The notes beneath the pieces are model-generated. The model ran no database searches, had not been told where the DNA came from, and saw only the letters and a program-made list of their open reading frames with translations. A DNA stretch of 64,000 nucleotides, from positions 558,001 through 622,000 of the forward strand of contig JMMB01000007.1 of assembly GCA_000686145.1 (NCBI GenBank), in the 5' to 3' direction. Both the position numbers and the translations under genes were made by a program. The DNA is from Peptostreptococcaceae bacterium VA2 (lineage in GTDB: Bacteria > Bacillota > Clostridia > Peptostreptococcales > Peptostreptococcaceae). Position 1 is the first letter of the stretch. Each line of letters starts with the position of its first letter. This document shows, piece after piece, positions 1 to 8,966 of this stretch.

Positions 1-1
1 T

Positions 2-1150
2 AACCCTCAAAGAATAAACAAACTATTAGGTGTGAATGTATCTATGGAACAATTCATAAATATATTAGAAAACTTAGAGTTTAAATGTAACTTAGTGGCT
101 AGTGATAAGTTAGAATTAGAAGTTCCAAGCTTTAGATTAGACATAACTGAAGATGCAGATATATTAGAAGAAATAGCCAGAATATATGGTTATGAAAATA
201 TACCAGCAGCAGATTTAGAAGGAAATGCTACAGCAGGTGTAAAAAGCGAAAACCAAAAATTCATAGATACTGTAAAAAATAATGCTATAGCAGTAGGATT
301 AAATGAAATATTAACATATTCATTTGTAAGCCCTAGAGGTGTAGATAAAATAAACTTACATGAAAGTGATGAAAAGAGAAACTTTGTTAAGATAATAAAT
401 CCATTAGGAGAAGAAACTTCTGTAATGAGAACAACTTTAATACCTAATATGTTAAATGTAATATCTACAAACGTATCTCATAAAGTTGAATCTGTAAGTG
501 CATTTGAATGTGGAAACACATTTATACCACAAGATGGATTACCAGTTGAGACTAAAAAATTCGCTACAGCAATGTATGGAAAAGAAGTTGATTTCTTCTC
601 ATTAAAGGGAGTTGTAGAAACTATATTAAACAATGTAGGATTTGATGGTTATGAAATTGAGCCAGAAACTACTAATTCTACATTCCATCCTGGTAGATGC
701 GCTAAAGTAGTGTATAATAATATATATATAGGTGCTTTTGGTGAATTACATCCAGATGTTATTGAAAACTATAACTTAGGACAAAGAGTTTACGTAAGTG
801 AAATAAATGTAGACTTAGTATTTGAAAACTTAACTAAAGTTAAAAAATATAGTCCATTACCAAAATACCCATCTACATCTAGAGATATAGCATTAATAGT
901 TAAAGATGAAGTAATTGTTAAGCAAATAGAAGACATAATAAAAGCTAACAGTGCAGGGCTAGTAGAAAGTTATCAATTGTTTGATGTCTATAAAGGGTCA
1001 CAAATAGAAGAAGGATATAAGTCTATAGCATACTCTATAACATATAGAAGTGCACAAAAAACTTTAACAGATGAAGATGTAGCGAAAGTACATGATAAGA
1101 TATTAAGTGAGTTAAGTGAAAAACTAAACGCAAACTTAAGATCAAACTAA
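2..1150 (+). CDS. pheT: Phenylalanine--tRNA ligase beta subunit, C-terminal part
   Basis: This is the C-terminal half of the beta subunit of the (alpha-beta)2 enzyme that charges tRNA-Phe in the cytoplasm. The frame is open to the first bases of the window, so the true start lies upstream; about 382 codons of an expected 790-800 are present. The segment opens inside the B5 domain, with the typical EEIARIYGYENIP stretch. It continues through the catalytic-like core involved in subunit contact and ends in the anticodon-binding FDX-ACB domain, which begins near the YPSTSRDIAL motif. pheS is expected just upstream. zapA follows after 24 bp, so the two are probably cotranscribed. The identification rests on family motifs and is secure. 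Confidence 0.96.
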   Translation, partial: NPQRINKLLGVNVSMEQFINILENLEFKCNLVASDKLELEVPSFRLDITEDADILEEIARIYGYENIPAADLEGNATAGVKSENQKFIDTVKNNAIAVGLNEILTYSFVSPRGVDKINLHESDEKRNFVKIINPLGEETSVMRTTLIPNMLNVISTNVSHKVESVSAFECGNTFIPQDGLPVETKKFATAMYGKEVDFFSLKGVVETILNNVGFDGYEIEPETTNSTFHPGRCAKVVYNNIYIGAFGELHPDVIENYNLGQRVYVSEINVDLVFENLTKVKKYSPLPKYPSTSRDIALIVKDEVIVKQIEDIIKANSAGLVESYQLFDVYKGSQIEEGYKSIAYSITYRSAQKTLTDEDVAKVHDKILSELSEKLNANLRSN

Positions 1151-1174
1151 CTAACGTAAGGGGAGTGTGTTAGT

Positions 1175-1774
1175 ATGAATAAAGTTATGGTAAAAATCAA
1201 CGGTGCTGAATATCCAATGGTGGGAGAAAAATCAGAACAGCATATGATAAGTGTAGCATCATACGTTGATAAAGAGATGAGTAAGGTAATTGAAAGCAAT
1301 CCTAGATTAAGTTCATCTGTTGCAGCGATAGTTACTGCTGTTAATATAACAGACATATTATTTGAATGTTCGCATGAAAATGAAGAGCTTACTAAGAAAA
1401 ATGAAGAGTTAAGCAACAAAGCTGGAAGTTCAGATGAAGAAATAAAACTAGAGATAACAAAGTTACAAATTTTATTAAATAAAAAAGAAAAAGAAGAAGA
1501 CGATTACAATATAAAAATTAAAGAATTAAATAAAGTGATTGAAAATCAAAAATCACAAATAAAAGACTTGGGGAATAGAACCGAGTCTACTAAAGAAGAA
1601 GTTAATAGCTATAAGTGTGAAATAGAAGAACTTAAAACTCAGCTTGAAGAATCAGAAGAAAAAGCTGTAGTAGCAGAAAAACTGTCTTCTAAATTCCAAA
1701 ATGATGCATATAAAGTGCAACTAGAAAAAATAGAGATTGAAAATGAGGTAAAATACCTTAGAGCAAAGAAATAG
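1175..1774 (+). CDS. zapA: Cell division protein ZapA
   Basis: A 199-aa cytoplasmic protein with the ZapA fold at residues 1-95. That part shows the usual start (KVMVKINGAEYPM), the SYVDKEM segment and the helix containing AIVTAVNITDILFE. ZapA stabilises and bundles FtsZ filaments at the division site. The C-terminal half is a long, charged Glu/Lys-rich coiled coil (residues 75-199), longer than the roughly 85-110 aa common in Bacillus ZapA. The start follows a GGGGAG ribosome site. Location directly behind pheT and before a terminator hairpin is common in clostridia. What the extra coiled coil does cannot be read from the sequence. Confidence 0.88.
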   Translation: MNKVMVKINGAEYPMVGEKSEQHMISVASYVDKEMSKVIESNPRLSSSVAAIVTAVNITDILFECSHENEELTKKNEELSNKAGSSDEEIKLEITKLQILLNKKEKEEDDYNIKIKELNKVIENQKSQIKDLGNRTESTKEEVNSYKCEIEELKTQLEESEEKAVVAEKLSSKFQNDAYKVQLEKIEIENEVKYLRAKK

Positions 1775-1785
1775 TAATAATAATT

Positions 1786-1818
1786 AAACCTTCAGGAAAA
1801 CCTGGAGGTTTTAATTTT
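1786..1818 (+). terminator. Rho-independent terminator after zapA
   Basis: An 11-bp stem (1786-1796 with 1801-1811, one G-T pair) with an AAAA loop, followed by TAATTTT. It ends the pheT-zapA transcript. Confidence 0.8.
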
Positions 1819-1871
1819 GAGAATTAGGGATATTATAAAAATAAGATAAATATTCCTTAAAGGAGGACGTT

Positions 1872-4286
1872 ATGAAAGACATAGAATTATTAGCACCCGT
1901 TGGGTCTTTTGAAGCATTAAAAGCAGCTGTTCAAAATGGAGCAAATGCTGTATACCTAGGAGGTAAAGATTTTAGTGCAAGAGCATCAGCAAATAACTTT
2001 GATAGAGAAGAATTAAGACAAGCAGTTATGTATGCACATATAAGAGATGTAGAAGTTTTTGTAACTGCAAATACACTAATAAAACAAAATGAAATACATG
2101 ATTTTGTGGAATATGCAAAATTTTTATACGATATAAATGTAGATGCAATAATACTTCAAGATGTAGGAATGGCAAAACTTATAAAAAGTATGTTGCCTGA
2201 TTTTGAACTTCATGCAAGTACTCAAATGGTTGCACATTCCCTAGAAGATGTTAAATACTTAGAATCAATAGGATTTGATAGAGTAGTTTTAGCTAGAGAA
2301 GTAAATGTAGAAGAAATAAAATATATTTGTGATAATTGTAAAGCAGATATAGAGGTATTTGTTCATGGAGCATTATGTGTATGTTATTCGGGACAATGTT
2401 TAATGAGTTCTATGATAGGAAATAGATCTGGAAACAGAGGAAGATGTGCTCAACCATGTAGACAGAAATATGAACTTATAGATGTACATAGTGGAGAAGT
2501 AATAAACAGCAACGGAGATTATTTATTAAGTCCAAGAGATTTAAATACTATAGAAGAAATCGATAAAATAATGGATGCTGGAGTTCATTCTTTAAAAATA
2601 GAAGGAAGAATGAAAAAACCAGAGTACGTTGCAACAGTTGTAGATGGATACAGAAAAGCAGTGGACGAATATAGATCTACTAATAAATTACAAGTAAGTG
2701 ATGAAACAATAAGTGATTTATACACTATATTTAATAGAAAATTTACAAAAGGATTATTGTTAGGAGAAGTAGGAAAAGATGTTATGAACTCTGAAATACC
2801 TAATAACCAAGGATTATATATAGGCAAAGTATTAGATTGTAATAAAAGAACTAAAAGACTTAAAATAATGCTTGAAAATACTCTTAAAAAAGGTGATGGA
2901 ATAAACCTTGGTGGAGGAACTATAGGAAGAATTATAAAAAATGGTGATATACACACAGTAGGTCATAAAGGTGAGCTTATAGAATTAGATTTTATAGGAG
3001 AGGCTAAAAGAGGACAAGTAGTATTTAAAACTTCAGATAGTGAATTAACTGATAGAGTTCAATCTACTTTTACACAAGAAAAAGAATTTGTAAAAAGTGA
3101 GATAGATGCAAAAGTGACTATAAAATTAGGACAAAATCCTATACTTACATTAAGTGATAAAAAAGGTAGTAGTGCAACTATAGAAGGAGATAAAATAGTT
3201 GAACCTGCAATGAAGGTTGCATTAAGCCAAGAAAAAGTAGAAACTCAAATGCAAAAACTTGGAAATACTCCTTACAAACTTAGAAATCTAGAAATAATAT
3301 TAGATGACAATGCTAGTTTACCAGTAAGTATAATAAATCAAATGAGAAGAGATTGTATTGAAATCTTAGATAAACAAAGAATTAAGATAAAAAATAGAAA
3401 TTATAAAAATAAAATAGTAAAATATAATCCAACTAAAGTAAGTAGAGAATCATCAGAAAATATAGCTGTAAAAGTTAAAAACTTAGAGCAATTAGACGCA
3501 GTACTAGAATCTAACAACATTGATATTATTTACTATGAAGATGCTAACACTCTGCAAGAAGCATTAAATATGGGAATAAAGTTTAGTAAAAATATATCAT
3601 ATTCTGCACCAAGAATAATAAGACACCAAGAATATAAACAATTAGATAAAGCGAAAGAAACTGGAGTTAACTCTGTACAAGTTGGAAGTTGGGGTGCGCT
3701 AGATTACTTTAAAGGAAAGAATTTAAATGTTGATTATTATTTAAATGCTTTTAATAGTGAGACAATGAATCACTTCAAAGAAGCTGGAGCAACTAATATA
3801 TGCTTGTCTCAAGAATTAAATATATATGAGATAAAAGAAACTTTAAAATATACAGACTTACAGACTGAAGCTGTGGTATATGGATATACTCCACTTATGA
3901 TAACAGAATATTGCCCAATGGGAGTTATCGTTCGTGATTGTAAAAAAGATAAAAGAGCATCTATATGTAAACAAAGTACATATGCTTTAAAGGATTTTAA
4001 AGAAGAACAATATAGAATATCTCAAGATATATTCTGTAGAAGTACTATATATAATTCAAAAGTAACTTGTATGCTAGATAACTTATATGAATTAAATGAA
4101 ATTGGTATAAATACATTTAGATTAGATTTTACATTAGAAGATGGTCAAACTGTTAAAAAAATTATAGAAGCTTATCAAGAAGTAATAAATAATGATTATA
4201 AATTAGGAGTTAAGGCAACTAAACTTTATAATGAATTAGATGATTTAGGAGTCACAGCAGGACATTATTATAGGGGTGTAGAATAA
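1872..4286 (+). CDS. Peptidase U32 family protein with DUF3656 (RlhA/YdcP-like RNA hydroxylase)
   Basis: An 804-aa protein of the U32 family. The N-terminal half has a TIM-barrel-like start (LLAPVGSFEALKAAV), the ELHASTQM motif and a cysteine cluster in VHGALCVCYSGQCLMSS...GRCAQPCR (about residues 165-195), which in characterised relatives binds an iron-sulfur cluster. The long C-terminal half fits the DUF3656 region that marks the RlhA/YdcP branch. Despite the 'collagenase' label, E. coli RlhA hydroxylates C2501 of 23S rRNA and the TrhP branch makes 5-hydroxyuridine in tRNA, both using prephenate-dependent chemistry. The length and DUF3656 favour RlhA, but the target RNA here is inference. 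The start is fixed by AAAGGAGGA 5 bp upstream. Confidence 0.82.
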   Translation: MKDIELLAPVGSFEALKAAVQNGANAVYLGGKDFSARASANNFDREELRQAVMYAHIRDVEVFVTANTLIKQNEIHDFVEYAKFLYDINVDAIILQDVGMAKLIKSMLPDFELHASTQMVAHSLEDVKYLESIGFDRVVLAREVNVEEIKYICDNCKADIEVFVHGALCVCYSGQCLMSSMIGNRSGNRGRCAQPCRQKYELIDVHSGEVINSNGDYLLSPRDLNTIEEIDKIMDAGVHSLKIEGRMKKPEYVATVVDGYRKAVDEYRSTNKLQVSDETISDLYTIFNRKFTKGLLLGEVGKDVMNSEIPNNQGLYIGKVLDCNKRTKRLKIMLENTLKKGDGINLGGGTIGRIIKNGDIHTVGHKGELIELDFIGEAKRGQVVFKTSDSELTDRVQSTFTQEKEFVKSEIDAKVTIKLGQNPILTLSDKKGSSATIEGDKIVEPAMKVALSQEKVETQMQKLGNTPYKLRNLEIILDDNASLPVSIINQMRRDCIEILDKQRIKIKNRNYKNKIVKYNPTKVSRESSENIAVKVKNLEQLDAVLESNNIDIIYYEDANTLQEALNMGIKFSKNISYSAPRIIRHQEYKQLDKAKETGVNSVQVGSWGALDYFKGKNLNVDYYLNAFNSETMNHFKEAGATNICLSQELNIYEIKETLKYTDLQTEAVVYGYTPLMITEYCPMGVIVRDCKKDKRASICKQSTYALKDFKEEQYRISQDIFCRSTIYNSKVTCMLDNLYELNEIGINTFRLDFTLEDGQTVKKIIEAYQEVINNDYKLGVKATKLYNELDDLGVTAGHYYRGVE

Positions 4287-4320
4287 ATACAAATTATAAA
4301 CTCTAGGAGGTAATGGGAAA

Positions 4321-4893
4321 ATGAGAGATCAAGCAGTTGAATTATTGCATAAATATTTAAAAACTGAGTATTTAAGAAAACATTCATACGCTGTTGAAGT
4401 AGTTATGAAAGCTTTAGGAGAAAAATTAGAACCAGAAAAATCTGACGAATGGGCTATTGCTGGATTATTACATGATTTAGACTCTGACTTATTAGATTAT
4501 AAAAATAGCGAAGAAGAATCGAGATTACATGGAATAAAAGCTGTAGAGATTCTTAGAAAAGAAAATTTCGGTAATGAATATATATATCAAGCTATAAAAG
4601 CTCATGATGAGTATACAAATGGAGTAAAAAGAAAAACTATAATGGATAAAGCTATTTATGCAGCAGACCCTATAACTGGATTTATAACTGCGATAACTCT
4701 TGTATATCCAGATAAAAAAATAACTAGTGTAAAAGTTAAATCTATAGTTAAGCGTATGAAAGAATTAAGATTTGCAGCAGGTGCAAATAGAGATGCTATG
4801 AGAAGTATAGAAGAAATAGGTATACCATTTGATGAATTTGCACAATTATCATTAGAAGCTATGCAGGGGATAAGCGATAAATTAGGATTATAG
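4321..4893 (+). CDS. HD-domain (HDIG-type) phosphohydrolase
   Basis: A 190-aa cytoplasmic protein with the HD-superfamily metal site: a first His in RKHSYAVEVV (about residue 20), the paired His-Asp in AGLLHDLDSDLLD (about residues 51-52), a downstream His in IKAHDEYTNG and an Asp in IYAADPITG. Such single-domain HD proteins hydrolyse phosphate esters or nucleotides. The substrate cannot be told from the sequence. The gene lies 34 bp behind the U32 gene with its own AGGAGG site and is probably cotranscribed with it. The family is clear; the function is unassigned. Confidence 0.82.
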   Translation: MRDQAVELLHKYLKTEYLRKHSYAVEVVMKALGEKLEPEKSDEWAIAGLLHDLDSDLLDYKNSEEESRLHGIKAVEILRKENFGNEYIYQAIKAHDEYTNGVKRKTIMDKAIYAADPITGFITAITLVYPDKKITSVKVKSIVKRMKELRFAAGANRDAMRSIEEIGIPFDEFAQLSLEAMQGISDKLGL

Positions 4894-4909
4894 CGTACGC
4901 TTTACTTGA

Positions 4910-4938
4910 TTGACTATATTGAGCAAATGTGATATTAT
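4910..4938 (+). promoter_or_regulatory. Sigma-A-type promoter upstream of the XRE/ImmA-like gene
   Basis: TTGACT (4910-4915), a 17-bp spacer and TATTAT (4933-4938). It lies just behind the HD gene and before the hairpin at 4961-4993. Confidence 0.65.
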
Positions 4939-4960
4939 TATCGACAGAATAAGATTAAAT

Positions 4961-4998
4961 AATGCTCTGGGTATTAAATGTATCCAGAGCATTTTAAA
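4961..4998 (+). terminator. Hairpin terminator or attenuator
   Basis: A perfect 10-bp stem (4961-4970 with 4984-4993) around a 13-nt loop, followed by a short T-rich run. It would end the HD gene transcript. It also lies about 20 nt downstream of the predicted start of the 4910-4938 promoter, so it sits in the leader of the next gene. Confidence 0.65.
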
Positions 4999-5042
4999 TT
5001 TAAATAGCGGATATCATGAAACATGAAAGAGAGATATAGAAT

Positions 5043-6176
5043 ATGAGTAGAAAAAAAATATTTAATGGAAAAAGATTAAAAGCAGCTAGAACATATAGAG
5101 GAAAAACAATAGATGTATTAGCAAAAGAAGCAAACATAAACAAAAAAGATATACTTGCATTTGAAGAAGATAAGTACAAGCCAGTAGTTGAAAATGAATT
5201 AAAAATATCAAATACACTAAACTTCCCAAGAGAATATTTCTTCCAAAACGATGATATAAAAGTAATCGTGGAAAGTACACACATAAGACCAGAATCACCA
5301 ATACCAAGAGTTGAAGAGATATCATACAAAGAGAAACTTGTAATGACTCATAGAGTAGTATCAGTTATAGAAGAATATATAAAATTCCCAGAAATGAAAA
5401 TAGCTGATGATTTAAGTAAGTATGATGATATGGAAGAACTAGCAACGAAGGTTAGAAGAAGCTGGGGATTAGGTGATGGACCTATAGGAAATATGTTAAG
5501 TCTATTGGAATCTAATGGAATAATTGTATCAGGACTTAATGTAGATAAAAGAGGAGCATTATCATTTACTCAAAAACAAAGCGTAGAAAGAAATTCAAGA
5601 TACCTAGTATCTCTTGGAAATGATAAAAAATCAGCTACAATAAGAAATTATGATTTAGCCTATGAGTTAGGTTATATAGTATCTACTGAGATTGGAATGT
5701 CATCTAAAAATTTCTCTAAAGATGAATTTGCTTGTGCATTTTTACTACCAAAGGAAACTTTCTTTGAAGATTTAGCAAACGTAAATGAAATTAATGATTA
5801 TGTTGAGTTAAAGAAAAAATGGATAGTTCCGATATCAGCAATGGTATTAAGAGCATATCAATTAGAGGTTATAAATTATAAAAAATATATGTATTTAATG
5901 AGAGAGATGGAAAAACAAGGTTGGTTAAAGAAAGAGCCTTTAGATGAAAATATAAAAGCTACAAGTCCAGCTTTATTAAAGAAATCTGTTGAAATGTTAA
6001 TAGACAACAAAGTAATGACTAGAGAAGGATTAGTAGAAACAGTAGCTGATTCTGGAATAAGTCTTTACGCTGAAGATATAGAAATGCTTTTAGGATTAAA
6101 AGAAGGAATGTTATCACCAAAGGTTAATAATAAAAAAAATAATGTAACAAAAGTTAATTTTAAGAATAGAAAATAA
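5043..6176 (+). CDS. XRE-family regulator with degenerate ImmA/IrrE peptidase domain
   Basis: A 377-aa protein with an N-terminal Cro/C1-type helix-turn-helix (about residues 8-60) and a DUF955 ImmA/IrrE-like domain (about residues 130-260). Active members cleave repressors using a zinc site in a HELGH motif. Here the same place reads YELGY (residues 207-211, codons from 5661): both zinc-binding histidines are tyrosines while the surrounding LAxELGx frame is intact. The domain is therefore probably a non-catalytic sensor or scaffold. A C-terminal tail of about 110 residues is unassigned. The gene has its own promoter and a strong terminator, so it looks like a monocistronic regulator. Its target is unknown. 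Confidence 0.8.
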   Translation: MSRKKIFNGKRLKAARTYRGKTIDVLAKEANINKKDILAFEEDKYKPVVENELKISNTLNFPREYFFQNDDIKVIVESTHIRPESPIPRVEEISYKEKLVMTHRVVSVIEEYIKFPEMKIADDLSKYDDMEELATKVRRSWGLGDGPIGNMLSLLESNGIIVSGLNVDKRGALSFTQKQSVERNSRYLVSLGNDKKSATIRNYDLAYELGYIVSTEIGMSSKNFSKDEFACAFLLPKETFFEDLANVNEINDYVELKKKWIVPISAMVLRAYQLEVINYKKYMYLMREMEKQGWLKKEPLDENIKATSPALLKKSVEMLIDNKVMTREGLVETVADSGISLYAEDIEMLLGLKEGMLSPKVNNKKNNVTKVNFKNRK

Positions 6177-6189
6177 CATAATTTATAGA

Positions 6190-6238
6190 AGTAGCATAGT
6201 TGCTGGGATTAAACCTAACAACTGTGCTACTTTTTTTA
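6190..6238 (+). terminator. Terminator after the XRE/ImmA-like gene
   Basis: A 13-bp stem (6190-6202 with 6219-6231, including G-T pairs), a 16-nt loop and a TTTTTTT tract. Confidence 0.85.
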
Positions 6239-6376
6239 TTTTTGAAATATACAATAAAAAAATGTATCCTGTAACTTATGTAGTATATACTGTATCTTGG
6301 GTATATATATTGATACCAAAATATGTTAAAGCTTATAATTAAACTAAGCAATAAAAGAAAATGAGGTAAAGAGAAT

Positions 6377-7093
6377 ATGTTGAAAATAGCTATATGTGAT
6401 GATGAGGTAAATATAGTTGATAAAATAAAGATTATAATTCAAAATTACCCAAAATCAACATTTGAAATTAAAACATACACAAGTGGAGAAGAGCTTATAA
6501 AAGAATCTAAAAATTTTAATATAATATTTTTAGACATAGATATGAATGGAATTAACGGTATAGAAACAGGTAAAAAAATAAGAGAATATGATAAATTAGT
6601 AAAAATAATTTATGTAACAAATTATACAGACTACACATCATATGCCTTTAGTGTTCATGCTTTTGGATATATATTAAAACCAGTGAAAGAAAAAGAAATA
6701 TATAATCAGTTAGATGAAGTTTTATCATATAGTCATGAAGAAAGTAGTGAAATATTAGAATTTAATACAACTGAAGGAAATATTAGAATTGATTTAAAAG
6801 ATATTTATTACTTTGAATACAAGTTAAGAAAAGTAGTTATGAAAACAAAAAATTGTAAATATACAATTAAACAAAAAATATCCGAAATAGGTAAACACAT
6901 GGAACAATATGGATTTATAATGCCACATAAAAGTTTTTCAGTTAATTTATATAATGTAAAATCTGTAAAAGGATACGATATTTATATGATGGATGAAAGT
7001 ATTATCCCTTTATCACAAAAGAAGTCTACACAATTTAGAAGTAGCTTAAATATGTATATTAGCAAGAAAATTGAAAGAAGCAAAAGGGGGTAG
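6377..7093 (+). CDS. LytTR-family response regulator (AgrA-like)
   Basis: A 238-aa two-component regulator. The receiver domain (residues 1-120) has acidic residues D8/D9, the phosphoacceptor D53 in FLDIDMNG and a conserved Lys in YILKPVKEKE. The C-terminal LytTR DNA-binding domain (about 130-235) shows the usual pattern of beta strands, including FIMPHKSFSVNLYNV. Regulators of this type bind 9-bp direct repeats and serve peptide-sensing systems such as Agr. The kinase gene follows 18 bp downstream. No agrB or agrD gene is seen nearby, so the signal is unknown. About 145 bp upstream contains AT-rich repeats but no convincing promoter. Confidence 0.9.
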   Translation: MLKIAICDDEVNIVDKIKIIIQNYPKSTFEIKTYTSGEELIKESKNFNIIFLDIDMNGINGIETGKKIREYDKLVKIIYVTNYTDYTSYAFSVHAFGYILKPVKEKEIYNQLDEVLSYSHEESSEILEFNTTEGNIRIDLKDIYYFEYKLRKVVMKTKNCKYTIKQKISEIGKHMEQYGFIMPHKSFSVNLYNVKSVKGYDIYMMDESIIPLSQKKSTQFRSSLNMYISKKIERSKRG

Positions 7094-7111
7094 AAAGACA
7101 TACAAAATTAT

Positions 7112-8404
7112 ATGAATACATTCGCGTTTCTTTTGTTACCAATCATAGGTAACTTCTTTTTAACATATATTTGTTTTTATTTTATGAGTAAAGTTGAAAG
7201 AAATATTTATAAAAGTAAGAAAAGTTATATATTAATATATTTGATTTTTACTTTCATAATAACGTTTATATCATTTTTAGGAAATGGGTTATTAAACTTA
7301 TTGAGTTTAGTTATAGGAATAATAATAGTGGGTCACTTTTCTTACAACAATTCAAAATCATATAAATTACGATATTTTATATTTGTAGTTTGTTTGTTTA
7401 TTTGTGATGTATTAGCTACATTACTAATAAACTTAATAATTTCTACATTTGATGTATATATTACACAAATGGCATATTATCAAATAATACTTGTGATTTC
7501 AATAAGATTAATGGAATTTATATATGTAAAGCTATCCATAGTATTTATGAATAGATATAAAATAAGTAGATTAAAATTAATACAGCTTATTAGTTTTATT
7601 ATGGTTCCATTTTTTAGTATATTTTATATATTTACATTATTAAACTATGTACAGATATATTCTGGAGAAGAAGACATAATTTTATTTATATTTAATGTTT
7701 TATCTATATTTGCAGTAAACATATATGTAACACATATCTTTGATAATATAGCTAAAAATAATATATTAGAGAATGAAATAAACTTATATATGCAACAATC
7801 TAAATTACAGTATAAATATTATGATAATTTAGAGAGGAAATATCAAGAATCAAGAAAACTAGCTCATGATATAAGAAATCATTTAAACACAATTGAAGAA
7901 TTGTACAAATGTAATGATACAGAAAATGCAAAACGATATACAGATGATATACACAGTATGTTAAATGAATTAAATCAAAAATATTATAGTAGCAATAGGG
8001 TATTAAACATAATTTTAAATGACAAGTTTGAACAAATGAAAAATATAAATATAAAATTAGAATACGGAATTAGAGATATAGATATAGATTTTATAAGAGA
8101 AATAGATATAACAACTATATTTGCAAATTTATTAGATAATGCAATTGAAGCTACAACAAATATTAAGGATGAAGGATATATAAAATTAGATATAGACAAG
8201 TTTAATGATTTTTTAGTAATAAATATTTCTAACTCTATGATTGAGAAGCCAATACATAAAGGAAAAAAACTAAAGTCTACTAAAGAAAATCATCAGGGAT
8301 TTGGAATTACAAACATAAAAAAATCATTAGAGCGATATGATGGAACTATTTTAATAGATTATAGTAAAGATGAATTTAAAGTTAATATTGTAATACCGAT
8401 ATAA
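7112..8404 (+). CDS. AgrC-type sensor histidine kinase (GHKL)
   Basis: A 430-aa membrane kinase paired with the preceding regulator. Residues 1-210 form about six hydrophobic helices, the peptide-sensing module in this family. A dimerisation helix follows, with phosphoacceptor His252 in LAHDIRNHLNTI. The GHKL ATPase domain has an N box (NLLDNAIEAT) and a G box (GFGITNIKKSLERYDG). The only nearby ribosome site (GGGGG, 7086-7090) is about 20 nt from the ATG at 7112, which is unusually far. No closer in-frame start exists downstream of the stop at 7091, so translation may be coupled to the regulator gene. The signal is unknown. Confidence 0.88.
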   Translation: MNTFAFLLLPIIGNFFLTYICFYFMSKVERNIYKSKKSYILIYLIFTFIITFISFLGNGLLNLLSLVIGIIIVGHFSYNNSKSYKLRYFIFVVCLFICDVLATLLINLIISTFDVYITQMAYYQIILVISIRLMEFIYVKLSIVFMNRYKISRLKLIQLISFIMVPFFSIFYIFTLLNYVQIYSGEEDIILFIFNVLSIFAVNIYVTHIFDNIAKNNILENEINLYMQQSKLQYKYYDNLERKYQESRKLAHDIRNHLNTIEELYKCNDTENAKRYTDDIHSMLNELNQKYYSSNRVLNIILNDKFEQMKNINIKLEYGIRDIDIDFIREIDITTIFANLLDNAIEATTNIKDEGYIKLDIDKFNDFLVINISNSMIEKPIHKGKKLKSTKENHQGFGITNIKKSLERYDGTILIDYSKDEFKVNIVIPI

Positions 8405-8489
8405 ATAAAATATTTAAATGTCACGCTAGCGGGACAAGATTAAATATATTTTAAATATGAAAATTACTAAAAAATGTGTGGGGAAGATT

Positions 8490-8882
8490 ATGAAAAAAAT
8501 AAAATTATTATTTGTAGTATTCTTAATGGGTACTGTATTGGCAGGTTGTAGCACTTCAAAATTAAGTGATGTTTATGATGAAGAACTACTAAAATCAGAT
8601 GCAAAAGGAATAGTTAATATGTTTTGTAATGAAGAATACGACAAAGTTATAGATAAAATGAGCGACAAAATGAAAGAATTAATTACAGCACAAAAACTAA
8701 AAGAAGTATGGGAACCTATGAAAGAAAAGAATGGAGAATTTGATTCAATAGGTAAAGAAGGTGTTGTTGGAAAAGATGGGTTAGCAACTGTTGTAGAAGT
8801 AGTGAATTTCAAAAATGGTAAAGCTCAATTTACAATTACTTACAATGAGGATATGAAATTGGAAGGGCTATATTTAAAATAA
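8490..8882 (+). CDS. Small lipoprotein with DUF3887-like domain
   Basis: A 130-aa exported lipoprotein. It has a lipoprotein signal peptide: MKKIK, a hydrophobic stretch, then the lipobox LAGC with the modified Cys near residue 19. The mature part resembles the DUF3887 fold found in many clostridial lipoproteins (segments IVNMFCNEEYDKVIDKMSD and ATVVEVVNFKNGKAQFTI). An in-frame ATG exists 33 bp upstream at 8457, but the GGGG ribosome site at 8480-8483 and the standard signal-peptide length favour 8490. It follows the kinase gene and is followed by a hairpin. It may be part of the response, but the role is not known. Confidence 0.75.
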   Translation: MKKIKLLFVVFLMGTVLAGCSTSKLSDVYDEELLKSDAKGIVNMFCNEEYDKVIDKMSDKMKELITAQKLKEVWEPMKEKNGEFDSIGKEGVVGKDGLATVVEVVNFKNGKAQFTITYNEDMKLEGLYLK

Positions 8883-8892
8883 AAGACAATAT

Positions 8893-8940
8893 AAAGGTAT
8901 GTAATTTGATATTAAATTACAATTTACATATCTTTATTTA
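8893..8940 (+). terminator. Possible terminator after the lipoprotein gene
   Basis: A 12-bp outer stem (8893-8904 with 8924-8935, one G-T pair) followed by ATTTAT. An alternative inner stem GTAATTT/AAATTAC is possible. Confidence 0.5.
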
Positions 8941-8966
8941 TATATCAAGAGGGGGAGACACTCTAA

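Noticed and set aside
1872-4286. Collagenase or secreted protease (U32 label)
   Set aside because: There is no signal peptide. The cluster cysteines and DUF3656 region match RNA hydroxylases of the RlhA/TrhP group.
6263-6299. Direct repeats TGTATCCTG and TGTATCTTG as a LytTR operator
   Set aside because: The 28-bp spacing does not match the roughly two-turn spacing of known sites, and AT-rich chance repeats are common here.
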